Source: a bacterium (GTDB taxonomy: Bacteria; Hinthialibacterota; Hinthialibacteria; OLB16). From it: a stretch of DNA of 64,000 bases. Of this stretch, positions 1 through 8,279 are shown piece after piece. Each line of letters begins with the position of its first letter. Positions within the stretch are counted from its first letter, which is position 1. Where the stretch lies: assembly GCA_022072055.1 (NCBI GenBank), contig JAJVIK010000002.1, forward strand, positions 43,605 to 107,604, in the 5' to 3' direction. The position numbers and the translations under genes are program-made. A model generated the notes under the pieces. That model was not told the DNA's origin. It saw only the letters and a list, made by a program, of their open reading frames with translations, and searched no databases.

Positions 1-927
1 AAGGAGCGCGATGGTCACGAGCCGGGGATGGCCGTAGGCGAAGGTCGAAAAACGCTCGCCGGTGTTGCGCCCGAAGTACCACTTCCCGGCTGAGAAGACC
101 GCAATCTCCGGCGTGACCGCCTGGAGGAAGTCTTCCGTGGTCGCGTTGTACGAGCCGTGATGGCCGACGTGGAGGATGTCGGTATCGAGGGAGTCCGTTT
201 CCGCGTAGTAATCGACGAGGGTCTCGATTCCCGCCAATTCCAGGTCGCCCGTGGTGAGGAGCGAGGCTTCGCCGAAGTCGATCCGCACCACCAGGCTGTG
301 ATTGTTCTCGTTCTCGAACTCCTTATCCTCCCAGCCTGGGTTCCCCGTGTGACCGCCCGAGAGGATCACAATCTTCGGGTCGCACTCGGAACAGTTCACC
401 GGGTCAATCAGGTCGTCCGTGAGACCGGAGAGGTCCTCGACCTCGACCACCTCGGAATCCGGCGCCTCGCGGATGGTAATGTTGCGGCCGCCCGTGCTCG
501 CGTTCTCGTGAAGCCAGAGGGGGTTCTTGGTTCCGGGTTTTCCCTTCAGAACCTCAACCCGCCCGTTGTCCACGTACCGCTCCACCGTGAAGGTCTCGAC
601 GACCTCCTGCAACCCGCGCGTGTGGTCAATGTGGTTGTGGGTGGTGATCACCGAGTCCAGGGTGTTCTCGAGGTCGGCGCGGCGCTTGAAGAACTCCGTG
701 AGGTAGTCGATCAACTGCTCGGTTGCGGCTGCGTCCTGGCCGCCCGTATCCACGAGGACGGCTCCGCACGGGAACTCCACGAGCATGGAGTCTCCCTGGC
801 CGACGTCAATGAAGTGGACCCGCATTTCAGGTTCCGCGCCCGCAGGCGCGAGGAGAGACATGAAGGATACGAGGACGCCGCTCAAGAACCCGAGCGAGCG
901 GGAGTGGGGCTGGCTGAGGCGGACCAT
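1..927 (-). CDS. Exported metallo-beta-lactamase-fold hydrolase, ComEC/Rec2-like (3' end cut by window edge)
   Basis: Reading the minus strand from an ATG at 927 gives 309 codons that run off the left edge without a stop, so the C-terminus is missing. The first ~31 residues form a signal peptide (basic start, hydrophobic core, cleavage near AGA/EP). The mature start MRVHFIDVGQGDSMLVEF is the typical opening of the MBL domain seen in ComEC and related exported proteins. The metal motif THNHIDH lies at residues 96-102, a later TTGDLEL supplies the usual Asp, and VGHHGSYN gives the final His motif. Unlike full ComEC it has no membrane channel region, so it is probably a stand-alone extracytoplasmic hydrolase, perhaps a nuclease or phosphodiesterase. 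Its substrate is unknown. It is divergent from the membrane-protein/ATPase/recombinase module at 1226 and could belong to the same element. Confidence 0.85.
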   Translation of the reverse strand, partial: MVRLSQPHSRSLGFLSGVLVSFMSLLAPAGAEPEMRVHFIDVGQGDSMLVEFPCGAVLVDTGGQDAAATEQLIDYLTEFFKRRADLENTLDSVITTHNHIDHTRGLQEVVETFTVERYVDNGRVEVLKGKPGTKNPLWLHENASTGGRNITIREAPDSEVVEVEDLSGLTDDLIDPVNCSECDPKIVILSGGHTGNPGWEDKEFENENNHSLVVRIDFGEASLLTTGDLELAGIETLVDYYAETDSLDTDILHVGHHGSYNATTEDFLQAVTPEIAVFSAGKWYFGRNTGERFSTFAYGHPRLVTIALL

Positions 928-1037
928 GTTCAAACTCTCCGTTCTGTGAAGTGCGGTCAGTGCATCCTTGTGGTGGCAGGGGGAAGAGGAGAGCCATCTA
1001 CCCCAGAAACGGAGGGGCAGAGACTATATAGCGTAAG

Positions 1038-1066
1038 TGAATACTGTCTGGGGTGTCGTTTGTCAA
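1038..1066 (-). promoter_or_regulatory. Sigma-70-like promoter for the MBL-fold gene
   Basis: On the minus strand a consensus -35 TTGACA (1066-1061) is separated by exactly 17 bp from a -10 TATTCA (1043-1038). It points toward the ATG at 927, leaving a leader of about 100 nt. The box quality and spacing are good. No transcript evidence is available. Confidence 0.55.
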
Positions 1067-1225
1067 GCTGATTCTGTGTTGGTTCCTTCGGAGTGGCCAG
1101 AAAGCGGGAACACGGCGGCTCATCGCCCCCACAGCCCCCCTTTCCCGGATATTGCGGGGATGGTAGGTTCCTGTACCCCGTGGCTCTAAACGGCCACGTG
1201 TATTTGAGACTAGGGAGGCTCTCCC

Positions 1226-1903
1226 ATGCAACCCGGCTGGCTCAAGACCCGGAACGCCGAGTTCCTCTCCCACTGGACCAAACCATTCTCGGATTTCAGC
1301 ACCTCCCCCACCGACTTCTACACCCAGGTGGAAGCCGCCTTCGCCAAACACGAGGCCCCCGACGCGGAGGTCTCGCGGGTCACCTGGAAGGAGCGCAGCG
1401 TCATCTCCCCGGAACGGGTGTACCTGCGGATCGAACGCCTGAAGTGCGTCTATGACATTTGCGCCGCGCCGTTCGGGAAGGACTTCTTCTTCTCCTCCTG
1501 GCTGGTGATGCTGAAACCCTCGTTCACCTTTCTGCACTGGATCGGGATGGGAACCGGTCTCTTTCTCCTCACCTTCCTCTTCACGAACATGTTCGGTTTC
1601 TTCAAGGGGTTGTTCTTCCTCATCGTGCTCATGTCCTTCCTCTGGTGGCTCATCCGCTCCGGCGCAATGGAGACTCCCCTTGAGTTCGAGGAGTTCCTCC
1701 TGGGTCTCACCGTAATGGGGGCTATCTGGGAGGTCTACTACAGAAAACCCACGTACTTTGAGATTGACACGGCGCTGATGTTTCAAAACGTGGCTCATGC
1801 GGCGGTGCTGGAGGCGGTGGACGCGATCACGGACGCCAGGGGTCTGCCTCGGCTTTCGGACGACGAACGAAAGCCGATCCACCGCGACTTCTTTATGCGG
1901 TGA
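1226..1903 (+). CDS. Hypothetical membrane protein preceding the ATPase gene
   Basis: A 225-residue protein of unrecognised family. The ATG at 1226 follows a GGGAGG ribosome-binding site. The first ~100 residues are soluble and mixed-charge. Two hydrophobic segments at about residues 104-123 and 127-145 (rich in Phe, Leu, Trp) form a hairpin in the membrane, and the last ~60 residues are soluble and end with DFFMR. The stop at 1901-1903 is 6 bp upstream of the GTG start of the large ATPase gene, which has no clear ribosome-binding site of its own, so the two are probably translationally coupled. By position it may be the membrane anchor or partner of that ATPase. This is inference from context, not from homology. 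Confidence 0.75.
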   Translation: MQPGWLKTRNAEFLSHWTKPFSDFSTSPTDFYTQVEAAFAKHEAPDAEVSRVTWKERSVISPERVYLRIERLKCVYDICAAPFGKDFFFSSWLVMLKPSFTFLHWIGMGTGLFLLTFLFTNMFGFFKGLFFLIVLMSFLWWLIRSGAMETPLEFEEFLLGLTVMGAIWEVYYRKPTYFEIDTALMFQNVAHAAVLEAVDAITDARGLPRLSDDERKPIHRDFFMR

Positions 1904-1909
1904 TAGCCC

Positions 1910-4900
1910 GTGAGCGGTTCCCTCTTAGTCCCCCCGGACTCTTCATCCCTCACCGAGGAAGATCGCCTCCTGCGCTGTTTCTACTCTTGGGAATACCGGG
2001 GACGCGGCTGGGTCCTGCATGACCTGCCCGTCGAGTTAGAACCCCCCTTCTGTCCCTTCACCTGGACCATCCCTGCACGACCGGTCGTTGACGACGGACA
2101 ACGCCACACGCTCCTCTCCGGCTTGGTCTCGCTCGTTCGGGAAGGCTTCCGCAAACCCAAACCGCTCGAAGAAGAACCTGAATTCGAGGTTGACGAACCC
2201 GAACCGGAAACCGTCCAGGAATCGGGCCTCAAGGTCGAGATCGAGGTCACCGCCCCCACGGGGTACCGGGTCTCGCACGAGTCCACACGCCGATTCCTGC
2301 AGGCGCTCCGCTATCTTCAGCACCCGCTCGGTTTTGAGATCGTGGGCACGGGCGAGACGATTGGGGTCCAGTTCGCCTGTCACGCGGAGGACGCGGAGGG
2401 CGTGTCCGCCCAGCTCGCCGCCTTCTTCCCGGACTGCGCCTTCAGCCGGACGGCGGGCGGGACGCGGACCCTGTGGGAGGGCGTGGGGGACTCCCGGACG
2501 CTCGTGGTGGACTTCGGCCTCGCGCGGGAGTTCATGCTCCCCCTCTACACCTTCGGGGCATACGACCCCGATCCCTTGACCGCGATTGGGGGCGCGATGC
2601 AGGGACTCCAGCCGGGCGAGTCCGCCGTGTTCCAGGTGTTGCTCCAGCCGGTGTCGAAGCCCTGGGTGGAGAGCATCCGCTCCACCGTCTTCGCTCCGGA
2701 TGGGAAACCCATCTTTGAAGACGCCGACATGGCCAAACTCACGCGCGAGAAGCTCGGCTCCGAACTCTTCGCCGCTGTGGTGCGGATGGCGGTACGGAGC
2801 GGTGACCGGAGCCGTGTTTGGCCGCTGATGCGTTCTCTCGGCGGGGCGCTCGCCCAGTACAACCGCCTCGGCAGCAACGAACTCATCCCGCTCACGAATC
2901 AGGAGTATGACGATGCCGAACATGAAGAAGACCTGATCCGCCGCCGGACGCGTCGCTCCGGCATGATCCTCAACGCCGAAGAAGTCCTCTCGCTCGTCCA
3001 CCCCCCCTCGGCTTCCGTGCGATCCCCAAAACTCCGGCGTGAGATTGAGAAGACCAGAGCGGTCCCCGCGCTCGCCACGGACGGCGCGCTCATCCTTGGG
3101 ATTAACCGCCACCAGGGCCGCGAGGCCCCGGTCACCCTCACCCCCGACCAGCGCAACAAACACCTGTACGTGGTGGGAGCCACCGGCACCGGCAAGTCCA
3201 CCTTCCTCCTGCAGCTCATCCGCCAAGACCTGGAACAGGGCAATGGCTTCGCGGTCCTCGACCCGCACGGGGACCTGATTGATGCGATCATCGGGTACCT
3301 CACCAAGGACCGGCTTGACGACGTGATCCTGCTCGACCCTTCGGATGAGGAGTACTCGGTTGGACTCAACATCTTGGCCGCGCACTCCCCCCTGGAGAAG
3401 ACGCTCCTCTCCTCGGACCTGGTGTCCGTGTTTCAGCGCCTCTCGACCAGCTGGGGAGACCAAATGACTTCAGTCTTGGGCAACGCGATCCTCGCGTTTC
3501 TGGAGAGCAGCGAAGGCGGAACCCTCCGGGACCTGCGGCGCTTCCTGGTGGACAGCGCCTTCCGGAACCGTTTCCTCAAGACGGTCCAGGACCCCGACGT
3601 CCGGTACTATTGGGAGCGTGAGTTCCCGCTCCTCTCCGGCAAACCCCAGGCACCGATCCTCACCCGCCTCGACACCTTCCTGCGTCCCAAACCGATCCGC
3701 TCCATGGTGGCGCAGAAGGAGAGCAGGTTGGACTTCCGAGCCCTCATGGACAGCGGCAAGATTCTGCTCGCGCGGCTCTCCCAGGGGGCCATCGGGGAAG
3801 AGAACGCGTACCTCCTGGGGAGCCTGCTCGTGTCGAAGTTCCACCAGGTGGCGCTCTCACGGCAGGAACAGAGAGAAGAGGACCGCCGTCCATTCAGTCT
3901 CTTCATTGACGAGTGCCACCATTTCGTGACCCCCTCCTTGACATCAATCCTCGCCGGAGCACGGAAGTATCGGCTCAGTCTCATTCTCGCGCATCAGGAA
4001 CTCCGCCAACTGGGCACCAGCGATCTTGCCAGCGCCGTCCTCACCCACCCGTACACGCGGGTGTGTTTCCGGGTGGGAGACCAGGACGCCAAGAAGCTCG
4101 CGGAGGGGTTCTCGTTCTTTGAGGCCTCGGACTTGCTGAACCTCGGCACGGGGGAAGCCATCGCGCGGGTCGAGCGGGCCGAGTATGATTTCAACCTGTC
4201 GGTTCCCCCGCTTCCCCCTCTTGACGAACACACAACGCACCTCTTCCGCGAGTACGTCACCGCCGCCACGCGGGGGCGGTATGGACGGTCGCGTGCCGAG
4301 GTCGAGGCGGAACTCGCGCGGGAGTTTGCGGAGGACGAGAGCGTGCGCCCGAAGCAGGAGAAGGGACCGGTTCCCGAACCGCCCCGCGAAGAAACAGTCC
4401 TTGCGGAAGCGCCAGCCGACATTCAGCCGTCTCCGCCTTCCGAACCCGAAGGGCGCGTGGAAGGGCATGAGGTGGTGGAGATTCCCCCGCTTCCCCCGGT
4501 CGTTCCGCAGCGCCCAAGACCGAAGCCCATCCTTCCTCCCACGCCCGGACGCGGGGGGAAGGAGCACAAGTACCTCCAGCAAATGGTCAAGCAAAAAGGG
4601 GAGGAACTGGGGTACCGGGTGAGCGTGGAAAAGACGCTCCCCGGAGGCGGGTGCGTGGACGTATCGCTGGAATCCGAGGTCCGCTCGATTGCCTGCGAAA
4701 TCTCGGTGACCTCCACCCCGGAACAGGAAATCGGCAACGTCCGCAAATGTCTCGACGCGGGGTACGCCAGGGTGGTCCTCGTGGTGGCTGATTCCAAGCG
4801 TGTTCCCACTTTATCTGCCACCATTTCTGGTACACTCAGTGACACGGAAAAAGCCAAGGTGGAGGTCTGCACGCTCCCGGAGTTGCTCCTTCTTTTGGAC

Positions 4901-5071
4901 GAACTCGGACCGGCGCACGCGGAACGCGAATCCCATGTCCGAGGGTTTAGGGTCAAGACCAAGCATGCGGCGGGCGCAAGCGCGGACCGGGAGCGGAGGA
5001 AGCAGGCGATTGCCGACGTCATGGCGAAATCCGTCGGACGATCCGGAAGAACCAAACCGAAGAAAGGGTGA
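1910..5071 (+). CDS. VirD4/TraG/HerA-like DNA-pumping ATPase with C-terminal nuclease-like domain
   Basis: 1,053 residues, GTG start 6 bp after the preceding stop. Residues 1-400 are a family-unspecific N-terminal region with an acidic stretch (EEEPEFEVDEPEPE). The ATPase core has Walker A GATGTGKST near residues 423-431, followed by AVLDPHGDLID, and a Walker B-like SLFIDECHHFV near 664-674. LILAHQELRQL is the motif conserved in type IV coupling proteins and HerA/FtsK-type pumps. After a Pro/Glu-rich linker, residues ~880-1000 form a separate compact domain. It has HKYLQQMVKQKGEELGYRV, then a GGGCVDVSLE strand and IACEISVT, a pattern resembling PD-(D/E)XK nucleases (Asp in one strand, Glu-x-Ser/Thr in the next). 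No relaxase or other type IV secretion genes are visible nearby. The serine recombinase follows 3 bp later. Role: DNA translocation or processing for a mobile element, or defence. The ATPase call is firm and the nuclease call is tentative. Confidence 0.85.
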   Translation: MSGSLLVPPDSSSLTEEDRLLRCFYSWEYRGRGWVLHDLPVELEPPFCPFTWTIPARPVVDDGQRHTLLSGLVSLVREGFRKPKPLEEEPEFEVDEPEPETVQESGLKVEIEVTAPTGYRVSHESTRRFLQALRYLQHPLGFEIVGTGETIGVQFACHAEDAEGVSAQLAAFFPDCAFSRTAGGTRTLWEGVGDSRTLVVDFGLAREFMLPLYTFGAYDPDPLTAIGGAMQGLQPGESAVFQVLLQPVSKPWVESIRSTVFAPDGKPIFEDADMAKLTREKLGSELFAAVVRMAVRSGDRSRVWPLMRSLGGALAQYNRLGSNELIPLTNQEYDDAEHEEDLIRRRTRRSGMILNAEEVLSLVHPPSASVRSPKLRREIEKTRAVPALATDGALILGINRHQGREAPVTLTPDQRNKHLYVVGATGTGKSTFLLQLIRQDLEQGNGFAVLDPHGDLIDAIIGYLTKDRLDDVILLDPSDEEYSVGLNILAAHSPLEKTLLSSDLVSVFQRLSTSWGDQMTSVLGNAILAFLESSEGGTLRDLRRFLVDSAFRNRFLKTVQDPDVRYYWEREFPLLSGKPQAPILTRLDTFLRPKPIRSMVAQKESRLDFRALMDSGKILLARLSQGAIGEENAYLLGSLLVSKFHQVALSRQEQREEDRRPFSLFIDECHHFVTPSLTSILAGARKYRLSLILAHQELRQLGTSDLASAVLTHPYTRVCFRVGDQDAKKLAEGFSFFEASDLLNLGTGEAIARVERAEYDFNLSVPPLPPLDEHTTHLFREYVTAATRGRYGRSRAEVEAELAREFAEDESVRPKQEKGPVPEPPREETVLAEAPADIQPSPPSEPEGRVEGHEVVEIPPLPPVVPQRPRPKPILPPTPGRGGKEHKYLQQMVKQKGEELGYRVSVEKTLPGGGCVDVSLESEVRSIACEISVTSTPEQEIGNVRKCLDAGYARVVLVVADSKRVPTLSATISGTLSDTEKAKVEVCTLPELLLLLDELGPAHAERESHVRGFRVKTKHAAGASADRERRKQAIADVMAKSVGRSGRTKPKKG

Positions 5072-5074
5072 AGG

Positions 5075-6652
5075 GTGATGCGGAAGGGCGGCGAGCAGTC
5101 ACACAAGCGCGTGGGAATCTGGCTGCGGGTTTCCACCGAAGATCAGGTCAAAGGCGAGAGTCCCGAACACCATGAGCGCCGGGCGCGCGCGTACGCCGAG
5201 TCGCGCGAGTGGACCGTGGTGGAGGTGTATCGGTTGGACGCGGTTTCCGGGAAGGCGGTGATGGAACACCCCGAAGCCAAGCGCATGCTCGAACACGTGC
5301 GCTCCGGGCACCTTGAGGGGCTGATCTTTTCCAAGCTTGCCCGGCTGGCGCGCAACACGCGGGAGCTGCTCGAGTTCGCCGACATCTTCCAGGCGCACGG
5401 CGTGGACATGATCTCCCTGCAGGAGTCGGTCGACACCAGCACCCCCGTGGGCCGCCTCTTCTACACCCTCATCGCCGCGCTAGCCCAGTGGGAACGGGAG
5501 GAAATCGCCTCGCGCGTGGCGGCGTCCGTGCCGGTCCGGGCGAAGATGGGGAAACCCCTGGGAGGGAAGGCGCCGTTTGGGTACCAGTGGGTGGACGGGA
5601 AACTGATTCCGCATCCTGACCACGCGCCGGTGCGGCGAAGAATTCACGAATTGTTCCTTGAGTCCCAGCGGAAGAAGACGGTTGCCCGTATCCTCAATGA
5701 GTCTGGGTACCGGACCCAGTCCGGAAAGCTGTGGAGTGCCGCCGCTATCGAGTACGTCCTGTCCGATCCAACCGCGAAGGGTCTCCACCGGGCAAACCAC
5801 ACCACGCATGGCAACGGCAAGGACGGGCGGCGCAAGAAGCCTGAGAGCGAGTGGGTCCACACGGAGGTCGAAGCGATTGTCCCCCCCGAACTCTGGGATC
5901 GCTGCCACGCGATCCTCACGGAAACGCGGCGGAACTGGAAGCCGCGCTCCAAGAAACCCGTGCATCTGTTCGCCGGACTCGCGTACTGCGATTGCGGGAA
6001 GAAGATGTACGTTCCCTCCAACTCGCCGAAGTACACCTGCGCGCGGTGCCGGACCAAGATCCCCGCTGAAGACCTTGAGGCCATCTTCATTGAGCAGCTG
6101 AGAGGCTTTGTTGTCTCGCCGGAGGACATCGCACAGCACCTAGCCCAGGCGGATCGGACGCTGGCGGAGAAGGAGGAACTCCTCAAGGTCCTGGAGCGCG
6201 AAGAGAAGTCGGTCCAGGCCGAAATGGAACGCGTCTACCGCCTCTACATCGACGGAGCCATTCAGAGCAAGCGATTCGCCGCCAAGAACCGCCCCTTGGA
6301 GGAGCGGCTCTCCCAACTCGAGGATGAAATCCCCCGGCTACAAGCCGAGATTGACTATATGAAGATCACCCACCTCTCCAGCGAACAAGTCCTGCACGAA
6401 GCGAGATCCTTGTATGCCCGCTGGCCCTCGCTCACCTTCGACGAGCAGCGCCGAATCGCGGAAACGATCACCGAAAGAATTGAAGTGAGCGCAGGCGAAG
6501 TCACGATTCACCTCTATTTTCTCCCCCCTCTTGAGAACATGGCAAAAGGTACAAGTACCGCGCGCGCTTTCTCTACTTTCCGGCCGATGGCGCGCCCAAC
6601 CCCGGGGATCAAGCCAGGATGTCCTTCACCACGCGCCCGTAGACATCGGTGA
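5075..6652 (+). CDS. Large serine recombinase (resolvase/integrase family)
   Basis: 525 residues with start codons GTG (5075) and ATG (5078) right after the ATPase stop, behind a purine-rich AGAAAGGGTGAAGGG. The N-terminal resolvase domain contains WLRVSTEDQ with the nucleophile Ser at residue 20, and FSKLARLARN with the conserved Arg residues. It is followed by the recombinase domain (GKAPFGYQW onward), a zinc ribbon (CDCGKK...CARC, ~residues 309-330) and a coiled coil at ~365-440. This order is standard for phage and ICE-type large serine integrases. Family members usually end soon after a LPPLENMAKG-like motif. Here the frame continues for about 35 residues and its last third is encoded by the 61-bp DUF1501-derived repeat, so the native end has probably been altered at an attachment or recombination junction. 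It likely mobilises the upstream genes. Confidence 0.92.
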   Translation: MMRKGGEQSHKRVGIWLRVSTEDQVKGESPEHHERRARAYAESREWTVVEVYRLDAVSGKAVMEHPEAKRMLEHVRSGHLEGLIFSKLARLARNTRELLEFADIFQAHGVDMISLQESVDTSTPVGRLFYTLIAALAQWEREEIASRVAASVPVRAKMGKPLGGKAPFGYQWVDGKLIPHPDHAPVRRRIHELFLESQRKKTVARILNESGYRTQSGKLWSAAAIEYVLSDPTAKGLHRANHTTHGNGKDGRRKKPESEWVHTEVEAIVPPELWDRCHAILTETRRNWKPRSKKPVHLFAGLAYCDCGKKMYVPSNSPKYTCARCRTKIPAEDLEAIFIEQLRGFVVSPEDIAQHLAQADRTLAEKEELLKVLEREEKSVQAEMERVYRLYIDGAIQSKRFAAKNRPLEERLSQLEDEIPRLQAEIDYMKITHLSSEQVLHEARSLYARWPSLTFDEQRRIAETITERIEVSAGEVTIHLYFLPPLENMAKGTSTARAFSTFRPMARPTPGIKPGCPSPRARRHR

Positions 6653-6666
6653 GACGGTAATCGCGG
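6606..6666 (-). repeat. 61-bp copy of the 3' end of a DUF1501 gene
   Basis: On the minus strand this segment encodes DYRLTDVYGRVVKDILA and a TGA stop, the same C-terminus as the complete DUF1501 gene ending at 20732. By eye the two 61-nt segments (the other is 20675-20735) differ at fewer than ten positions, mostly silent changes. Similarity ends about 3 nt past the stop on one side and shortly before the DYRL codons on the other. No DUF1501 body lies next to it: the recombinase 3' end is on one side and unrelated sequence on the other. It is therefore a gene-end fragment, possibly a recombination or attachment-site remnant. Confidence 0.85.
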
Positions 6667-6935
6667 GGACACCTGCGCGGGCAAGGTCGAGTACGAGTAC
6701 TGCCTGTCCTGCGATGGGGCGCTGTCACCCTCACCCCCCGCCCTCTCCCGCGCGCGGGAGAGGGGGCCTTGTGCCGCGCGGTGTCGGCGGAGCACCCTCC
6801 TCGCCTGCCCTTCCTAGCACCGAAAGTGGGAAAGTGATCTCGACTCGCCACTCTCCTTCAAGCAGACTGCGCTCGGTCGTGAGATTCGGGGGAGCCTTGA
6901 GACAACTGAATCATGCGAAGGGAGTGAGTAACGAG
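6667..6935. other. Non-coding junction between the recombinase and the NHL gene
   Basis: No credible gene. The stretch holds a 24-bp perfect palindrome (6741-6764) and a short purine-rich leader before the NHL gene ATG. A frame across 6668-6720 gives CAGKVEYEYCLSCDGA, which looks like a scrap of a former protein but has no start or stop context. A longer open frame beginning at 6531 passes through this region and is not the true start of the next gene. Confidence 0.5.
6741..6764. repeat. 24-bp perfect palindrome, dispersed-repeat type
   Basis: The sequence is a perfect inverted repeat built from CCCTCTCCCGCG and its complement, preceded by a CACCCTCACCCCCCG stretch. This layout matches the REP-like GC-rich palindromes dispersed in many high-GC genomes. 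As RNA it would fold into a 12-bp stem with no U tract, so it is less likely to be an intrinsic terminator. Confidence 0.65.
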
Positions 6936-8237
6936 ATGAATCGTGGGCGTATCCCCTGGATGGCATTCGCTTGTGCGGTTGTAACGCTGGCCCTTGTCTT
7001 CCCACCAAGCCCCGCGTCCGCGGAGCCGCTTTCCAAACACCACCGAGCCACCATCAGCCCCTCAATTGTCCAACTCCAACCCGGCAAGGAACAGTCTTTC
7101 AAAGTGGTCATGGTGGCGACACGACTGATGGCCGCGACCATGGCGAAAGAGGTCAGATGGTCGGTAAACGACATCCCAGGCGGCAATGCCGAGTTCGGGA
7201 CCATCGATCCGACGGGCCTTTATCGAGCGCCTGGCTCCATTCCATCGCCGCGTGAGATCCACATCGGCGCGGAGGTTCCGGAATCGGCCAACCGCTACTT
7301 GTGGGCCACTGTCGTGATGGGGGATGGACCTCCGCGCTACAAGTCGGTTGGCATGTGGTCTGAACCGGTGCTCGAAGGACAGGAAAAGACCACTCACCTC
7401 ACTGACCCCCACGGAATCGGGCTGGATGCCGATGGAAATGTCCTTATCGCCGACCAGAAAGGCAACGGGGTGCATCGATACACCCCCCAGGGGCAATACC
7501 TTGGCCCGCTCGGGAAGGGACAAGGGGCCGCTCCAGGTCAGTTCACCGAACCGAGGATGGTGGCCACCGATGCGACGGACCGAATCTTCGTGACCGACAG
7601 CAAGGGAGATCGCCCCCGGATCCAGGTCTTCAGCCACGAAGGAGAGTTCCTTCAGATCTTCGCCGAAAAGGGGATGAAACCCGGCATGATCCTTCGAGCT
7701 CATGGGCTCGATTTCGATTCCGAAGGCCGGTTGTACACGGTGGATGTGGATAACATGAGGGTCAATGTCTACAGCGCGACCGGGGAATTTCTTTATGATT
7801 GGGGAGAGGAGGGCCTCAACCCCGGGCAATTCAATTCGCCTCATGGGCTGTATGTCAACCGAAGCGGCGATGTGTTTGTCACCGGTTATTACGGACCCAC
7901 GCAGAAATTCAACAATGAAGGCGATTTCATCACAGCCTTTTGTTACGGCGACCCTCCTGATGGGTCCGTGTATTTTCACAGCCTCACCGGCGACCGCTGG
8001 GGAAACGTGTATGTGACCGTCCGCACCAAGGAGGGCTATGACAAGGGCCTCCAGATCGGAGCGGGAAACAGGGTCAGCTTGATGAAGTACAACAACAATG
8101 GGGACTACATTACCAGTATCAGTTTTTCCGCGCCGGAGCACCGAGAGAGTTCAGCGGTGGTGGATGAGGAAGGTCGGGTCTATGCGTTGTTCTCGGCCGC
8201 TGAGGAAATGGGCGTGGAGACATTTCAGGAAGAGTGA
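6936..8237 (+). CDS. Exported NHL-repeat beta-propeller protein
   Basis: 433 residues from an ATG at 6936, chosen because a signal peptide starts there (MNRGRIPWMAFACAVVTLAL, cleavage near ASA/EP) and an AAGGGAG lies upstream. Residues ~45-130 form a Big/Ig-like module (TISPSIVQLQPGKEQSFKV, then TIDPTGLYRAPG). Residues ~155-430 carry NHL blades, for example HGIGLDADGNVLIAD, MVATDATDRIFVTDSKG, HGLDFDSEGRLYTVD and HGLYVNRSGDVFVTGY. Six-bladed NHL propellers usually bind ligands or partners outside the cytoplasm and only some are enzymes. No catalytic residues can be assigned. It stands alone between the mobile module and apbC. Confidence 0.85.
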   Translation: MNRGRIPWMAFACAVVTLALVFPPSPASAEPLSKHHRATISPSIVQLQPGKEQSFKVVMVATRLMAATMAKEVRWSVNDIPGGNAEFGTIDPTGLYRAPGSIPSPREIHIGAEVPESANRYLWATVVMGDGPPRYKSVGMWSEPVLEGQEKTTHLTDPHGIGLDADGNVLIADQKGNGVHRYTPQGQYLGPLGKGQGAAPGQFTEPRMVATDATDRIFVTDSKGDRPRIQVFSHEGEFLQIFAEKGMKPGMILRAHGLDFDSEGRLYTVDVDNMRVNVYSATGEFLYDWGEEGLNPGQFNSPHGLYVNRSGDVFVTGYYGPTQKFNNEGDFITAFCYGDPPDGSVYFHSLTGDRWGNVYVTVRTKEGYDKGLQIGAGNRVSLMKYNNNGDYITSISFSAPEHRESSAVVDEEGRVYALFSAAEEMGVETFQEE

Positions 8238-8261
8238 TTCGGGATGGTACGGGATCAAATG

Positions 8262-8279
8262 GGGGGGATGCCGCCCCCC
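8262..8279 (+). terminator. Possible GC hairpin downstream of the NHL gene
   Basis: Six G and six C residues flank a 6-nt loop (ATGCCG) 24 nt after the NHL stop. There is no T tract, so it could stabilise the 3' end or act in Rho-dependent termination. The 8238-8450 gap is otherwise featureless. Confidence 0.25.

Noticed and set aside
6531..6935. N-terminal extension of the NHL-repeat gene
   Set aside because: It passes through the recombinase 3' end, the border repeat and a palindrome; the signal peptide and ribosome-binding site place the true start at 6936.
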